Positions 6,002 through 6,931 of a stretch of DNA of 6,931 bases are shown here, in pieces. The notes beneath the pieces were generated by a model. It had not been told where the DNA came from. It was given only the letters and a program-made list of their open reading frames with translations, and did no database searches. The position numbers and the translations under genes are program-made. Origin of the DNA: Burkholderiales bacterium (lineage in GTDB: Bacteria; Actinomycetota; Thermoleophilia; Gaiellales; Gaiellaceae); the NCBI GenBank assembly GCA_025935595.1, contig JAICUZ010000144.1, positions 1-6,931 on the forward strand. The letters are read 5' to 3'. The stretch's first letter is position 1. Each line of letters starts with the position of its first letter.

Positions 6002-6856
6002 CTACAGGCGGACGAGCTTCGTGCCGGTGCTCTGCGAGACCCACTTCTTGCCGAACGCCGAGAGGACGACGATCGGGCCGCCGGCCACGGGCTTGCGTGC
6101 GACGACGCGCATGGTCGCGGGGTCGACGATGTCGACCTCGTTCGCGTCGATGCACGGCACCCAAAGTTGCTTGCCGACGAACGTCGAGCCGAGCGGGTTG
6201 CGTGCAACCTTCGCGACGCCGGTCACCGTGAACGTGCGTACCGAGATGCGGCTGACCCGGTTCGTCTCCTGCGAGACGTAGATGCTGTCACCGAGGCCGA
6301 CGATCCAGTCCGCCCCGGCGAGGCGCACCGTGCCGGTGACCTTGTTCGTCGCCGGGTCGATGCGCACCACCTTGCCGAGCGTGTGGTCGCTCACCCAGAC
6401 CGCGCCGCGATAGGCGGTGAGCCCGTTCGGCTCCGTGCCGATCTTGATCTTCTTGACGACGTTCCCGTTCGTGATCCGCCACACCGTCCCGTCCCCGGCA
6501 TTCGCCACCCACGCCGAGCCGAACCCCCACTCGATGTCGTAGGGCTGGAAGCCGACCGGCACGCGCTGGGTCACCTTCCCGGTCTTCGCGTCGACGCGCA
6601 CCGCGGTCGACAGCGCGTTGTCGACCGCCCAGATCACGCCCGGCGCGGCCGCGAGATTGAAGACGCGGGCGCCGACGGTGACGCGCGCGAGCACCTTGCC
6701 GCTCGCCGGATCGACGCGAATCAGGTCGCCGCTCCCGACCCCGCCGACCCAGACGCTGCCGCCGCCGGTCGCGAGGCCGAACGTCGGGCTCCCGATCTGC
6801 GTCGTCGCCGCAGGCCCGGCGAAGAACGTCAGCAGCGCCGCCGCAAGTAGCTTCAT
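6002..6856 (-). CDS. Secreted seven-bladed beta-propeller protein (YVTN/Vgb-like repeats)
   Basis: The 284-residue product starts with a short hydrophobic signal-like segment (MKLLAAALLTFFAG, 1-14, followed by PAA), so it is probably exported. The rest is seven repeats of about 40 residues. Each holds a strand such as SVWV (34-37), VIWA (74-77), SAWV (114-117), AVWV (152-155), SIYV (191-194), QLWV (230-233) and KKWV (270-273); several are followed by a V-R-I/V-D-P-A-T-x-K-V hairpin. Spacing of 38-40 residues and the count of seven indicate a seven-bladed ring, with the N-terminal strand closing the last blade. Relatives include YncE/YVTN proteins and the virginiamycin B lyase fold; I see no catalytic residues to choose among them, so a binding role is as likely. 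The start is ATG at 6854-6856, supported by the signal peptide. It has no Shine-Dalgarno and lies in the loop of a long hairpin. The PLP-enzyme gene follows by 10 bp. Confidence 0.85.
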   Translation of the reverse strand: MKLLAAALLTFFAGPAATTQIGSPTFGLATGGGSVWVGGVGSGDLIRVDPASGKVLARVTVGARVFNLAAAPGVIWAVDNALSTAVRVDAKTGKVTQRVPVGFQPYDIEWGFGSAWVANAGDGTVWRITNGNVVKKIKIGTEPNGLTAYRGAVWVSDHTLGKVVRIDPATNKVTGTVRLAGADWIVGLGDSIYVSQETNRVSRISVRTFTVTGVAKVARNPLGSTFVGKQLWVPCIDANEVDIVDPATMRVVARKPVAGGPIVVLSAFGKKWVSQSTGTKLVRL

Positions 6857-6880
6857 TTCAAGCTATGCGACGGCGCTGCT
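6831..6880 (-). promoter_or_regulatory. Long hairpin enclosing the propeller start codon
   Basis: On the minus-strand RNA the 5' arm AGCAGCGCCGUCGCA (6880-6866) pairs over 15 bp (one U-G wobble) with UGCGGCGGCGCUGCU (6845-6831). Inside this, after a 2-nt CU bulge (6847-6846), UAGCUU (6865-6860) pairs with AAGCUA (6853-6848). The 6-nt loop is GAAAUG, whose AUG is the propeller start codon. The 3' arm encodes the signal-peptide region. The structure begins 10 nt after a possible upstream stop codon (6890), so it could instead be that gene's terminator, though it has no U-tract. The inverted repeat is seen directly; its role is inference. Confidence 0.55.
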
Positions 6881-6889
6881 CTCGATTGG

Positions 6890-6931
6890 TTAGGTCGGCG
6901 GCCGCGAGTCGACGAGGATCGCGGCAAGCAA
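6890..6931 (-). CDS. Possible C-terminal end of an upstream gene (partial)
   Basis: On the minus strand, from the right edge, an open frame reads LLAAILVDSRPPT and then stops with TAA at 6892-6890. If real it is the tail of a gene whose body lies beyond the window. It would sit 33 bp before the propeller start, with a hairpin between. Fourteen codons are too few to identify a family or to be sure that this frame is coding. Confidence 0.3.
   Translation of the reverse strand: MLAAILVDSRPPT

Noticed and set aside
5992..6207. N-terminal extension of the PLP enzyme into the propeller gene
   Set aside because: The extra 72 residues are Arg/Ser-rich with no family similarity and overlap the conserved end of the propeller. 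GTG 5991 gives the normal enzyme start.
1..6931. Mobile elements, CRISPR arrays, tRNA or rRNA genes, toxin-antitoxin or phage genes
   Set aside because: I found no transposase, regularly spaced repeat, cloverleaf or phage-like gene. All genes share a similar GC-rich codon style, with no sign of recent transfer.

Overview
The window is GC-rich chromosomal DNA with tightly packed genes, very short intergenic gaps, and GTG/TTG start codons. It carries a primary-like sigma factor, a flavin-dependent thymidylate synthase (ThyX) and at least one probably leaderless promoter. This points to a high-GC actinobacterium, possibly of the Thermoleophilia type; that assignment is an inference from style and protein character, not from a marker gene. 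I see no mobile element, CRISPR array, tRNA, rRNA or attachment site. No gene-free stretch reaches 300 bases; the largest gap is 165 bp (2407-2571).

Right to left on the minus strand, the first block is a possible gene tail at the right edge (6890-6931), a secreted seven-bladed beta-propeller (6002-6856), and, 10 bp further on, a kynureninase-like fold-type I PLP enzyme (4834-5991). The propeller start codon lies in the apical loop of a long, nearly perfect hairpin (6831-6880). This is the most striking unexplained structure in the window.

The only plus-strand genes form a pair in the middle: a compact DUF72 protein (3894-4490) and a small three-helix membrane protein of unknown function (4502-4837). 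The membrane protein gene converges on the PLP enzyme gene, and the two stop codons share one CTAG tetranucleotide.

The left block is again on the minus strand: a cupin protein (3316-3876), thyX (2572-3276), a 165-bp regulatory gap, a sigma-70 family factor (1360-2406), and 28 bp later a CPA1 Na+/H+ antiporter that runs off the left edge (1-1331). The cupin gene diverges from the DUF72 gene across only 17 bp and has a -10 hexamer placed for a leaderless transcript. The gap before the sigma gene holds a hairpin at the thyX stop, an imperfect palindrome, two hairpins in the presumed leader, and a good ribosome binding site.

Functionally the window mixes housekeeping genes (thymidylate synthesis, transcription initiation, pH/sodium homeostasis) with poorly characterised ones (cupin, DUF72 plus membrane protein, propeller plus PLP enzyme). 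I do not see a clear defence or mobile system. The points worth following up are RNA-level control signals, departures from family active-site motifs, and unusual gene junctions.
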